Part shown: in pieces, positions 1-6,826 of the stretch
Layout: each line of letters starts with the position of its first letter
How positions within the stretch are numbered: the stretch's first letter is position 1
Assembly (NCBI GenBank): GCA_027021285.1
Contig: JALUUP010000403.1
Span: 1 to 8,210 of the forward strand
From: Bacteroidota bacterium
GTDB lineage: Bacteria > Bacteroidota > Ignavibacteria > SZUA-365 > JAADGX01
Reading direction: 5' to 3'
Length of the DNA stretch: 8,210 bases
The notes under the pieces: model-generated
Told to the model about the DNA's origin: nothing
Seen by the model: the letters and a program-made list of their open reading frames with translations, nothing else
Database searches by the model: none
Translations under genes and position numbers: made by a program

Positions 1-696
1 TTCGCCATCGACAATCGCCCGGCATCCACCACACATTCCCGTTCCATCCACCATGATAGGGTTCAGGCTGACAACCGTTTTGATTCCGTGCGGGCGTGTC
101 ACTTCCGCAACGGCTTTCATCATGGGAATTGGCCCAATGGCAAGAACGAAATCAATCTTCTTCCCCTGGTCGATGAGTTCCTGCAACTTGTCTGTAACAA
201 AGCCGTGAAAACCGTACGAGCCGTCATCGGTAGTGGGATACACCTCGTCGCAGATATCTTTCATTTCATTTTCAAGGATGACGTACTCCTTGGAACGCCC
301 CCCGATGATGCTGATGACGTGGTTCCCGGCTTCTTTCAACGCCACGGCAGTCGGATAGGCGATGGCTGTTCCCACGCCTCCCCCGATACTCACGGCAGTT
401 CCGAAATTTTCCACATGAGACGGGGTCCCCAGCGGTCCGACCAGGTCCCTGACGTAATCGCCGGTTTCAAGCGTATTCAGTTTTTTCGTTGTTTTACCGA
501 TTCCCTGCACGATAATACTGATGGTACCGTTTTCGGCATCGGAATCGGCGATGGTCAGGGGAATGCGTTCCCCGAATTCGTCCACGCGAAGGATGATGAA
601 TTGACCGGCCTTGCGCTTGCGAGCGACGTGAGGCGCTTCAATCCGAAAGAACTTTACATCCGGTGCCAGAAAGGTCGCCTCGATAATTTTATTCAT
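1..696 (-). CDS. nfnA: NfnA/SudB-like NADH-dependent ferredoxin:NADP+ oxidoreductase small subunit (3'-truncated)
   Basis: The first 232 residues are visible; the C-terminus runs off the left edge. The family is the FAD- and NAD(H)-binding small subunit of electron-bifurcating NADH-dependent reduced ferredoxin:NADP+ oxidoreductase (NfnAB, also called sulfide dehydrogenase SudAB), related to the PyrK electron-transfer subunit. Visible marks are the FAD-binding segment RIPLTIA (residues 44-50), the glycine-rich nucleotide loop GGGVGTA (105-111), the family segment TTDDGSYG (155-162), IGPIPMMKAVAEVT (187-200), and the start of the [2Fe-2S] site, DGTGMCGGC, with Asp217, Cys222 and Cys225. The last cluster cysteine lies beyond the edge. 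The ATG at 696 is supported by an AGGAG (704-708) seven bases upstream. The partner nfnB/gltA-like large subunit usually follows directly and would lie outside the window. Family assignment is firm; the exact physiological role (NADPH supply or sulfur reduction) is inferred. Confidence 0.93.
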   Translation of the reverse strand, partial: MNKIIEATFLAPDVKFFRIEAPHVARKRKAGQFIILRVDEFGERIPLTIADSDAENGTISIIVQGIGKTTKKLNTLETGDYVRDLVGPLGTPSHVENFGTAVSIGGGVGTAIAYPTAVALKEAGNHVISIIGGRSKEYVILENEMKDICDEVYPTTDDGSYGFHGFVTDKLQELIDQGKKIDFVLAIGPIPMMKAVAEVTRPHGIKTVVSLNPIMVDGTGMCGGCRAIVDGE

Positions 697-729
697 TCCT
701 GTTCTCCTACGGGTTTTACTCAATGGTTC

Positions 730-745
730 TGATCAAAAACGATCA
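730..745. promoter_or_regulatory. dyad TGATC-N6-GATCA in the nfnA leader
   Basis: A perfect inverted repeat with five-base arms (730-734 and 741-745) lies between the putative promoter element and the ribosome binding site of nfnA. It could be an operator or a small leader hairpin. The spacing does not match FNR (TTGAT-N4-ATCAA) or Rex sites. Five-base arms can occur by chance. Confidence 0.25.
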
Positions 746-756
746 CGAGCACAATA

Positions 757-764
757 CAAAATTA
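757..764 (-). promoter_or_regulatory. possible -7/-10 element for nfnA
   Basis: Read on the minus strand this is TAATTTTG, a full match to the TAnnTTTG -7 consensus known from Bacteroidetes housekeeping promoters, placed about 60 bases before the nfnA start codon. I see no convincing TTTG at the expected -33 spacing, so this is only a partial match in an AT-rich stretch. Confidence 0.25.
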
Positions 765-906
765 ATCATGTTAAGGACATCTTACTACACTGAAGCCGGA
801 AAATTTCATTTGGATTTCTCGAAAGAACGCGAGGAGGACGTTGGGCGAAAAGGATCATCTTCGAAACGGGGAAGGCGAAAACAACGCGCAAACATGCAAG
901 GAATCG

Positions 907-921
907 TCCACGCGATGTGGA
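907..921 (-). other. short hairpin directly after the small membrane-protein gene
   Basis: TCCAC and GTGGA form a five-base-pair stem around a five-base loop, beginning at the base right after the TGA stop of the 53-residue gene. There is no following T-tract in the minus direction, so it is not a canonical intrinsic terminator. It may act as a 3'-end stabiliser, or may be chance. The rest of 697-921 holds only the nfnA leader. Confidence 0.25.
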
Positions 922-1083
922 TCAATCACGCCCCCGGCGGGCAATGATCAACGTACCGATCATGACGACGATGTAAAGCGGAATGAGTCTGGACAGCAGG
1001 GTCTTGTTCGAAACAAAATATATCGTCCCGATGATCAGGATCATCCAAAGAACAACCAGGATTACTTCGAATTTCGTGCTCAT
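922..1083 (-). CDS. small two-helix membrane protein, 53 residues
   Basis: I do not recognise a named family. The protein has two hydrophobic segments: residues about 6-24 (EVILVVLWMILIIGTIYFV) and about 33-48. A short polar, basic linker (SNKTLLSR) joins them, and the tail is ARRGRD. By the positive-inside rule, both the linker and the C-terminal tail are basic, so orientation is unclear. The ATG at 1083 has a GGAG (1091-1094) seven bases upstream. An in-frame ATG at 1188 also has a strong GGAGGG six bases upstream and would add 35 serine- and arginine-rich residues; I prefer the shorter form because the added part looks like leader rather than protein. It lies 225 bases upstream of nfnA on the same strand and is divergent from the methyltransferase. 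Function unknown; it could be a small membrane-complex or stress-associated peptide. Confidence 0.68.
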   Translation of the reverse strand: MSTKFEVILVVLWMILIIGTIYFVSNKTLLSRLIPLYIVVMIGTLIIARRGRD

Positions 1084-1374
1084 AGTAACGCTCCGGGATG
1101 CGCTCTTGAATGATGACCGTTGCGCGGCGGTTGCTGAAGAGAAACTGACGACATGCACCGGGCTCCGAAACAGCGGTTCCCGTGCCATCCCTGTCCCTCC
1201 GTTACGGCCCCAACGTACAGCGCTCCCGGTTTCTTCATGGCATCAATATACGAACGTAAGACATGCCACAGGATTTGCCGCCGGGAAAAACAATGGCGGA
1301 ATAACGAAACAACGTGTATTTTTCGCTTTGTAATCATGCAAATTCAAAATACGGAAAAGCGGAGAAAATCATTT
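1084..1374. other. divergent intergenic region, no gene seen
   Basis: This 291-base stretch separates the small membrane-protein gene (minus) from the methyltransferase (plus) and should hold both leaders. Open frames here have no family-like residues and read like random translation. I find no confident -35/-10 pair in either direction. An imperfect dyad CCGCC...GGCGG sits near 1279-1299. The region turns AT-rich from about 1300 to 1350, the likeliest place for the methyltransferase promoter. Confidence 0.5.
1091..1094 (-). promoter_or_regulatory. ribosome binding site that decides the small-gene start
   Basis: GGAG on the minus strand, seven bases before the ATG at 1083, supports the 53-residue form. 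It competes with GGAGGG (1195-1200, minus) before the in-frame ATG at 1188, so either or both starts may be used. Confidence 0.5.
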
Positions 1375-2385
1375 ATGTCAGTGACGCCGCCATTCACCCA
1401 ACCCAACCTGACCGCCGAACAACTACGAGAGTTCTCTTTTTCATGGAGAGAGAGCAGGATTCTCCTGACAGCATGCGAACTCGACCTGTTCACGGCTCTC
1501 GGAAATTCCTGGAAACAATCATCGGAAGTTGCGGATTCCCTCCGCACCAACCCGCGGGCCACGGATCGATTCATGAACGCGCTTGCCGGAATGGGACTCC
1601 TGGTCAAAAAGGATGACCGGTTTTCCAACAGCGACGCGGCCTTGCGCTACCTCGTCAGAAGCTCCGACGACTACATCCATCTGCTGGATCACGTTGCCAA
1701 CCTGTGGAAGAGTTGGAGTACGCTTACGGAAGCTGTCAAGAAGGGCCCGCGTCTCCCCGGATCGCCGGGTATCGATTGGGACGACCAATCGCTCCACGCG
1801 TTTATCGCCGGGATGCACGACCGTGCACGCGACACCGCCGATGAAACCATTCGGAGTCTCGACCTGACGAACGTCTCCCGCGTGCTCGACGTGGGAGGAG
1901 GTTCCGGCGTGTATTCGATGGCAATGGCGCGCGCAAAGGAAGATTTACGGGCGACGATATTCGACCTGCCCCGCGTCGTTCCCCTTACGGAGCAGTACAT
2001 CCGGAAAAACGGATTCTCGGAAAGAATAGACACGATGGCGGGTGATTATAACGTCGATGATTTCGGAAGCGGCTACGACATGGTCTTTCTCTCCGCCGTG
2101 GTTCATAGTAATTCACCGGAAGCGAACAGGAAGCTTATCAGGAAATGCGCCCGCGCGTTGACCCCGAGAGGACGTGTCGTCGTGCAGGATTTCATTATCG
2201 ATGAAGACCGCACGACGCCGTATCATGCGGTGTTGTTCGCGTTGAACATGCTGGTGGCAACACGCGCGGGCGATACCTATACCGAAGCGGAAATCCGGTC
2301 GTGGATGGAAGAAGCAGGATTACAACGCATTGCCAGAAAGGACACGCGTTTCGCAGTGAGCCAGATAACGGGATGGAAAACGTGA
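1375..2385 (+). CDS. SAM-dependent O-methyltransferase, COMT/acetylserotonin methyltransferase type
   Basis: The protein has 336 residues, a normal length for the Methyltransf_2 family of class I methyltransferases. Residues about 17-95 form the winged-helix dimerisation domain (FSWRESRILLTACELDLFTAL and the following helices). The Rossmann domain carries SAM motif I LDVGGGSG (171-178), the acidic loop FDLP (196-199), AGDY (222-225), and VVHSNSPE (242-249), whose His244 lies where plant COMTs have the catalytic histidine of LHDW. The RGRVVVQDF motif (266-273) and a C-terminal TRFAVSQITGWK strand complete the fold. The ATG at 1375 is preceded by GGAG (1361-1364), ten bases away; the upstream in-frame extension looks non-coding. 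The gene stands alone, convergent with the glycosidase 34 bases away, with no biosynthetic cluster visible. The acceptor is probably a small phenolic or other hydroxyl compound, but it cannot be named from sequence. Confidence 0.88.
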   Translation: MSVTPPFTQPNLTAEQLREFSFSWRESRILLTACELDLFTALGNSWKQSSEVADSLRTNPRATDRFMNALAGMGLLVKKDDRFSNSDAALRYLVRSSDDYIHLLDHVANLWKSWSTLTEAVKKGPRLPGSPGIDWDDQSLHAFIAGMHDRARDTADETIRSLDLTNVSRVLDVGGGSGVYSMAMARAKEDLRATIFDLPRVVPLTEQYIRKNGFSERIDTMAGDYNVDDFGSGYDMVFLSAVVHSNSPEANRKLIRKCARALTPRGRVVVQDFIIDEDRTTPYHAVLFALNMLVATRAGDTYTEAEIRSWMEEAGLQRIARKDTRFAVSQITGWKT

Positions 2386-2419
2386 TGAAATACACGCCCG
2401 AACATTCTCGCGGCGGGAA

Positions 2420-4555
2420 TTACTTCACGATTGCCAGCGGAAGCGACCAGTTCGAGCTCAGCGTCTTGAAATGCACATAATACAGACCCGGAGCCAGGGC
2501 CGGCAAGGAAACAGCTTCCAGGGACGAGCCAGGTTCCGCCGTTCCCCGCAAAAGTATGCTCACCTTTTTTCCCGAGGCGTCGTGAAGATCAATCGTGAAA
2601 CGCAATCCCGGATCGGAGAGCGAGGTCCCCAGGCCATCCGTATTTTGAATGGAAAACGCGACATTGACGATGCCGCCAGAAACAGCGGGATTGGGATATA
2701 CCGATCGGAAAGATCGAACCGCCGAAATATCGTCTTCCTTGTGCACGAGAACGTTCTTCCCGAATTCGACTCTCCACGACATCGTACCGGAATAGGAACT
2801 GAGAAAACGTACCGATGCAGAATTCATCCGCTCGTCCTCGTTGATGGAAACGACAACCTCTCCCTGGCTCTGTTCCACGGTCGCGTTGACAAGATAAAAG
2901 TTCGATGCTTGCCTGCTTTTCCACGCAAAATAAAGCACGTAGGGATCACCCGCGACGACCTCACTTGTACCGGTAAACATCAGGGACGTCGAGTCGTAGT
3001 TCAATTCTTGCAAATCGACCCAACCCTGCGTGATGTGGCGACTCGTGGAAATGAGCTGTGGTCGATTGTCAACAGGCACAAACGTCAACACCCGGCAGCT
3101 CGCCGGTGGAAGAGTTACCTCCAATCCACCGCGGACTATTCCCAGGTACACCTGGTCCCAGTAATCGAACACGTGATACGCGGCCGAATCGAGACCCAGT
3201 TCATCGAGGGATACCTCGAGAGATATCTCGCCCTTATAAGGCCACATGCTGGGAAGGTACCAGTTGAAGAATCCAACAACGTCGTAATCTCTTCCGAGAT
3301 GGTTGACCTTCAGATCGAAGATGTGCTTCCAGTCCTTGCTCTGGAAAAGATCGAACGGTTTGATCGGTGTCGCGGGCAGGACGCGGCGATATAATTCCAC
3401 CCGATCCGGGCCAAGATCGACCGCCTTGTCTCCGATGATAAGCGGCACACCCGTCAATCCGAACATCGAGACCATGAAACGCGCCTGATCCATCGTGTAC
3501 GGTTCGTTGATCATGATCGCATCCGGATCGGCATACCAGACAATCGCGTTCTGGTAGAGGTGTTTCATGAGCCCGTTGAGCTGGATTCCCGCATCGTACC
3601 ATTGCTGCATAATATCCCACGTAATACGGTTGCTGCTCAGCATGTCCGCCGCGTTGTACTGGGCCTTGCCGATGATACCGTCGATAGCGCCCTTGGTCTG
3701 CCAACTCGCGCTGATGTACATGTCCGGCCCCGTGCCCCGGCGCAACGCTTTGAGGCTTTCACGAAACAGCGAGTCGATATCAAGACCGCCTCGACTCATG
3801 AAACGGGCCAATTGCTCGTACTCTTCGTAGGCCTTCGGCTGGGCATCGATCTTTAAATAGGTAAACCCCCACTCGCGAACCTGTCGACCAAGGTCTTCGA
3901 TGTATCCAAGTCCACCGGGGGTGGAGAGGTCCATCATGTAGGCCCCGCAACACGAGTTTTCAACGGGTTTGCCGTCGTCATCGCGCAGGTAGTCGGGATA
4001 CTTCCATGTCAGGTCGGGATCGCCGTGCCCCTGTGGAACGATCCAGATGCCCATCTCCAATCCCAGGCTGTCGGCGTACGACATGAGATGATCAAAGGTG
4101 TTGTGGAATTTCTCGTTCGGTTTCCACACATGGTACGTGTATTCCCATCCATCGTCGATCAGGATATACTTCAGGCCATATTCCTGGAGATTGTCGTGTA
4201 GCCAGGCCATGTTGGCGAACACGATTGAATCCGTCACGCTCTGCTTGTATCCCTGCCACGTTGTCCATCCCGTCGGGGGCGCTTCGTGCAGCCGCCCTCC
4301 CGGATGCTGGTAATACGTTATTCCCATGCGGTGCGAATAGTAACGATCCAGTATCTCTCCGGAGTTGAGAATGACCCTATCCATCTCCGGATCAAAGACC
4401 GCCTGCGCTAGAGGACTTTGTACCCTACCGAGAGTAGTAATGAGAATTCGGGGAGAATTGGAATCGTCCACACGACAGGGAAACGGCTGCGATCTATCCT
4501 GGCACTGGGCCGCAAGGGTGAAAAGAAGCAGGGCGACTGGCAGAAACCGCATCAT
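2420..4555 (-). CDS. secreted GH36/GH27-like alpha-galactosidase with type IX secretion sorting domain
   Basis: The protein has 711 residues from the ATG at 4555. The start is an MM pair followed by a signal peptide (hydrophobic PVALLLFTLAA, about residues 6-16); the in-frame TTG at 4609 would bury it behind a polar leader. The TIM-barrel of clan GH-D is clear: GWTTW (96-100), IDDGW (133-137), YLKID (233-237) with the probable nucleophile Asp237, RITWD (310-314) matching the RxxxD acid/base motif with Asp314, then DPD (343-345) and the LTGVPLIIGD block. An all-beta region follows. The last 98 residues form a Por-type C-terminal sorting domain: YPNP (620-623), then a LHDASGKKV-type strand, APGLYYVHF, and the final LPLAIVK. 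It should hydrolyse terminal alpha-galactosides outside the cell or at its surface. No strong Shine-Dalgarno is seen. Exact substrate is inferred from the clan only. Two adjacent cysteines (202-203) lie in the barrel. Confidence 0.87.
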   Translation of the reverse strand: MMRFLPVALLLFTLAAQCQDRSQPFPCRVDDSNSPRILITTLGRVQSPLAQAVFDPEMDRVILNSGEILDRYYSHRMGITYYQHPGGRLHEAPPTGWTTWQGYKQSVTDSIVFANMAWLHDNLQEYGLKYILIDDGWEYTYHVWKPNEKFHNTFDHLMSYADSLGLEMGIWIVPQGHGDPDLTWKYPDYLRDDDGKPVENSCCGAYMMDLSTPGGLGYIEDLGRQVREWGFTYLKIDAQPKAYEEYEQLARFMSRGGLDIDSLFRESLKALRRGTGPDMYISASWQTKGAIDGIIGKAQYNAADMLSSNRITWDIMQQWYDAGIQLNGLMKHLYQNAIVWYADPDAIMINEPYTMDQARFMVSMFGLTGVPLIIGDKAVDLGPDRVELYRRVLPATPIKPFDLFQSKDWKHIFDLKVNHLGRDYDVVGFFNWYLPSMWPYKGEISLEVSLDELGLDSAAYHVFDYWDQVYLGIVRGGLEVTLPPASCRVLTFVPVDNRPQLISTSRHITQGWVDLQELNYDSTSLMFTGTSEVVAGDPYVLYFAWKSRQASNFYLVNATVEQSQGEVVVSINEDERMNSASVRFLSSYSGTMSWRVEFGKNVLVHKEDDISAVRSFRSVYPNPAVSGGIVNVAFSIQNTDGLGTSLSDPGLRFTIDLHDASGKKVSILLRGTAEPGSSLEAVSLPALAPGLYYVHFKTLSSNWSLPLAIVK

Positions 4556-4647
4556 GATCCAACCGACATTTGCTATGTCTCCACAGTGTATCAGGCTTCG
4601 AGCAGTCAAGAGTATGAACTCCGTTCTTTAGCTTCACACGAGCTGGA

Positions 4648-4675
4648 CAACATTACAAGAAAAATAGGTTTTCAA
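4648..4675 (-). promoter_or_regulatory. possible promoter of the alpha-galactosidase gene
   Basis: On the minus strand TTG (4673-4675) is followed after 17 bases by TAATGTTG (4648-4655), one mismatch from the Bacteroidetes-type TAnnTTTG. It lies about 95 bases before the start codon in an AT-rich stretch. The match is weak, and other hexamer pairs nearby are about as good. Confidence 0.25.
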
Positions 4676-4750
4676 TGCCAATGATAAAACACGTACAAGG
4701 GAAAAACCTCGGCGACCAACGGTCCTTCCGCACCCGGAACCGGTCAAACC

Positions 4751-4782
4751 AAACAGAAAACAGGGTCCTTCCGGACGCCTGT
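4751..4782 (-). terminator. intrinsic terminator of the aminomutase gene
   Basis: Read on the minus strand, ACAGG and CCTGT make a five-pair outer stem. A single unpaired C follows, then GTCC and GGAC make a four-pair inner stem around a GGAA loop. Wobble pairs can lengthen the base. TTTTCTGTTT follows directly; the T-tract is interrupted, which weakens it somewhat. It begins 47 bases after the TAA of the aminomutase gene. The plus-strand reading has no T-tract after the stem, so it acts only leftward and separates the aminomutase from the galactosidase transcript. Confidence 0.65.
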
Positions 4783-4829
4783 CCTCCGCTACAACATTTT
4801 AATACCGGGTTACCGCCCGCCAAGAAGTT

Positions 4830-6785
4830 TTAATAGTAATACCAGATCGTCCGGTAGTCGCGGATGTTCTCGCCCCGCGCCGCAAGCTCTGCCAGGTAGT
4901 CGTAGATGGGCACGTCAACGTAGTTGTATGGCGGGATGGGCGCGATGTTCTTCTCCCAGGGATGAAACTCGTACACGCGCGATCCGTCGGGAAGGATCAT
5001 GACCAGGCGGTGATCCTGCCACGACCGCAGGTGGTTTTTCCCCAGCCTGGGCACGTTGAACACCGGCTCGTCGGTCCGGTCGAGGCCGGGCAGAAGCCGC
5101 GCTTCCTCCTTGCGCTCCTGCAGGATGCGCGCGATGGGCACCATGTACCGGCGCGTCTCTTCTTTCCCCTTCATGTTGAAGGTGTAATAGGGATCCACGC
5201 CGATGGATTTCAGGTCGCGGCGCAGCTTCGCGGTTTCGAAACGGCGTGAATTCTCCACCGTGAACACTTCCTGGTTGTACACGCTGATACCGCTCTTGCG
5301 GATCTTCTGCACCGCGTTCATCGCCTCGGGCGTGACCTCGTAGGAGTGCTCGAAATGCGTAACGACCGCGATTTCACGCCGGGGCGGCTCATGGTAGCGG
5401 GCGATCAGGGCCATGGTCTCGTCGGTCCAGCGCATGGGCAGAACCACCGGCGTCCGCGTGCCGATGCGGATGCGGTACACCTGCGGCTTGGCGGCGAGAA
5501 TGTCGAGAATGCGCTCGAGCTGGCTGTTCTTCATGACCATGGGGTCGCCGCCCGTGATGAGCACGTCGCCGATGCACTTGTGCTCGTCGAGCCAGGCCAG
5601 CGCCCGGTCGATGTTTTCCCTGGACGCCATGGCGTGGGGATCGAGAACCGTGTCGATTTCCCAGTTGCGCTGGCAGTACACGCAAATCTGGGCACAGGTA
5701 TTGAAAGGTTTAATGATGGCGATAATGGGATACCGCCGGGTGACAAGGTCCACGGGGGACGTGTCGTGCTCGCCCATGAAATCGAAGAGGGAATCCCTGT
5801 CGGCCTTGTGCGCGCTCATGATGTCCACGTAATCCTCCGGCGGTATGACCTGGGCGCGAATGGCGTGATCGTACGCGACCGAAAGCCGCGAATCCATCAG
5901 GCTCAGGTAGTACGGGGTGATGCCGAACGCAAGCCGGTTCTCCACCGCCTTGCGAACCGCCTTCTTCCGCTCCGGGTTCAGCTCGATCAGGTCCAGGAGG
6001 GGGCCGGGTTCACGAATGACGTTCTTCAGGTGCCAGACGTAATCTTCCCAGTTTTCCTCCGATCCGCCCATGTGCCGGAGAATACGCGCGCGGTTTTCCC
6101 GGCGCCATTCGACCACCTCATCTTCCAGTCCGGAGGGGTACTTCTTGAAATACTTGTGCACGGTGGAGCCGAGGTCGTCCAGGATTTCCATGCGCGCGGT
6201 GGCCGCTTCCCGACCTTTTTTCCGCAGGAAGTCCGGGATGCCCTTTTTCACCTCCGTGTCCTCGATGTAGATATTGGATTTCCCGATGACCGCGCGGAAC
6301 AGGTGCGTGAACTCGAGCAGGAAGCCTACCGACACCTCGCTCTTCGACCCGTCCCGCTCTCCCCGGGCGAGTTTCCAGAGAACGTCCAGCGCGGATACTC
6401 CCGTGCGGAACTCGTTCACGGGACCGATGATGCTCTTGAACACGCGGATGGCTTCGCGGACCGTCGCCTTCTCCAGGATATGCAGGTCGTTGTCCACCGC
6501 GAAGACCTGCCGTTCCGCTCTTTCCAGGTACGAATACATGGCGTCGCGGGCGCTTTCGAGATCGGTGGCATTTTTCAAAAGGGAATGTATCTCCGGGTTG
6601 GATTCCCAGAGCCGCTTCAGGTAGACCTCGTAATCGACCTGGAATCGCGGTTTGAACAGGGCGATCTCGTCGGTGAAGACGTCTTCGACGACTTTCGTGC
6701 TAAGCCATTTGCGCGCGGCCTTGTGGTCGCTCTTCAGGGCCTGGCCTGTATCGTTTCCGGAGGATTTCTTTGGGGAGGATGCCAT
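4830..6785 (-). CDS. radical SAM 2,3-aminomutase of the KamA family, probably glutamate-specific
   Basis: The protein has 651 residues. The KamA-like core starts near Trp246 (WEDYVWHLKNVI) with ITPYYLSLMD (289-298). Cys364, Cys368 and Cys371 form the CxxxCxxC site for the [4Fe-4S] cluster that cleaves SAM. TGGDP (411-415) and RIGTRTPVVLP (440-450) are family motifs. Lys583 in LGKNHL, followed by DHRLVMILPDG, matches the PLP-binding lysine region of lysine 2,3-aminomutase (LAM). Where LAM has substrate-binding Asp293 and Asp330, this protein has Lys539 (PYYTFNMK) and Asn577 (FNVP). This is the pair reported for Clostridium glutamate 2,3-aminomutase, so it likely converts L-glutamate to beta-glutamate, a compatible solute. 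The first 245 residues are a helical, charged extension of unknown role. The ATG at 6785 has a weak GAGAG five bases upstream. GC content looks higher than in the flanking genes. Family assignment is firm; substrate is inferred. Confidence 0.9.
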   Translation of the reverse strand: MASSPKKSSGNDTGQALKSDHKAARKWLSTKVVEDVFTDEIALFKPRFQVDYEVYLKRLWESNPEIHSLLKNATDLESARDAMYSYLERAERQVFAVDNDLHILEKATVREAIRVFKSIIGPVNEFRTGVSALDVLWKLARGERDGSKSEVSVGFLLEFTHLFRAVIGKSNIYIEDTEVKKGIPDFLRKKGREAATARMEILDDLGSTVHKYFKKYPSGLEDEVVEWRRENRARILRHMGGSEENWEDYVWHLKNVIREPGPLLDLIELNPERKKAVRKAVENRLAFGITPYYLSLMDSRLSVAYDHAIRAQVIPPEDYVDIMSAHKADRDSLFDFMGEHDTSPVDLVTRRYPIIAIIKPFNTCAQICVYCQRNWEIDTVLDPHAMASRENIDRALAWLDEHKCIGDVLITGGDPMVMKNSQLERILDILAAKPQVYRIRIGTRTPVVLPMRWTDETMALIARYHEPPRREIAVVTHFEHSYEVTPEAMNAVQKIRKSGISVYNQEVFTVENSRRFETAKLRRDLKSIGVDPYYTFNMKGKEETRRYMVPIARILQERKEEARLLPGLDRTDEPVFNVPRLGKNHLRSWQDHRLVMILPDGSRVYEFHPWEKNIAPIPPYNYVDVPIYDYLAELAARGENIRDYRTIWYYY

Positions 6786-6826
6786 GGCGTCTCTCGCAGT
6801 AGTGAACGGTCAGTATTTCGGCTCGG

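Noticed and set aside
88..732. Plus-strand open frame of 214 codons
   Set aside because: It lies antisense to nfnA, whose minus-strand translation matches the family throughout; the plus frame has no recognisable motifs.
723..947. Short plus-strand frame of 74 codons between nfnA and the small membrane gene
   Set aside because: There is no ribosome binding site, the composition is random-looking, and it overlaps the nfnA leader and the 3' end of the small gene.
1153..1374. N-terminal extension of the methyltransferase to an upstream ATG
   Set aside because: The added 74 residues are Cys-, Pro- and Arg-rich with no family match, and the ATG at 1375 has a GGAG and gives the usual family length.
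2386..2419. Possible bidirectional terminator between the convergent genes
   Set aside because: Only four-base-pair stems with long loops can be drawn, and no T-tract follows in either direction.
2471..3394. Plus-strand open frame of 307 codons
   Set aside because: It is antisense to the 3' part of the galactosidase and shows no domain-like pattern.
4709..4745. Imperfect dyad CGGTTCC...GGAAggACCG and a repeated GGTCCTTCCG near the terminator
   Set aside because: The stem needs a three-base bulge and has no T-tract; the 10-base repeat partly reflects the terminator loop sequence.
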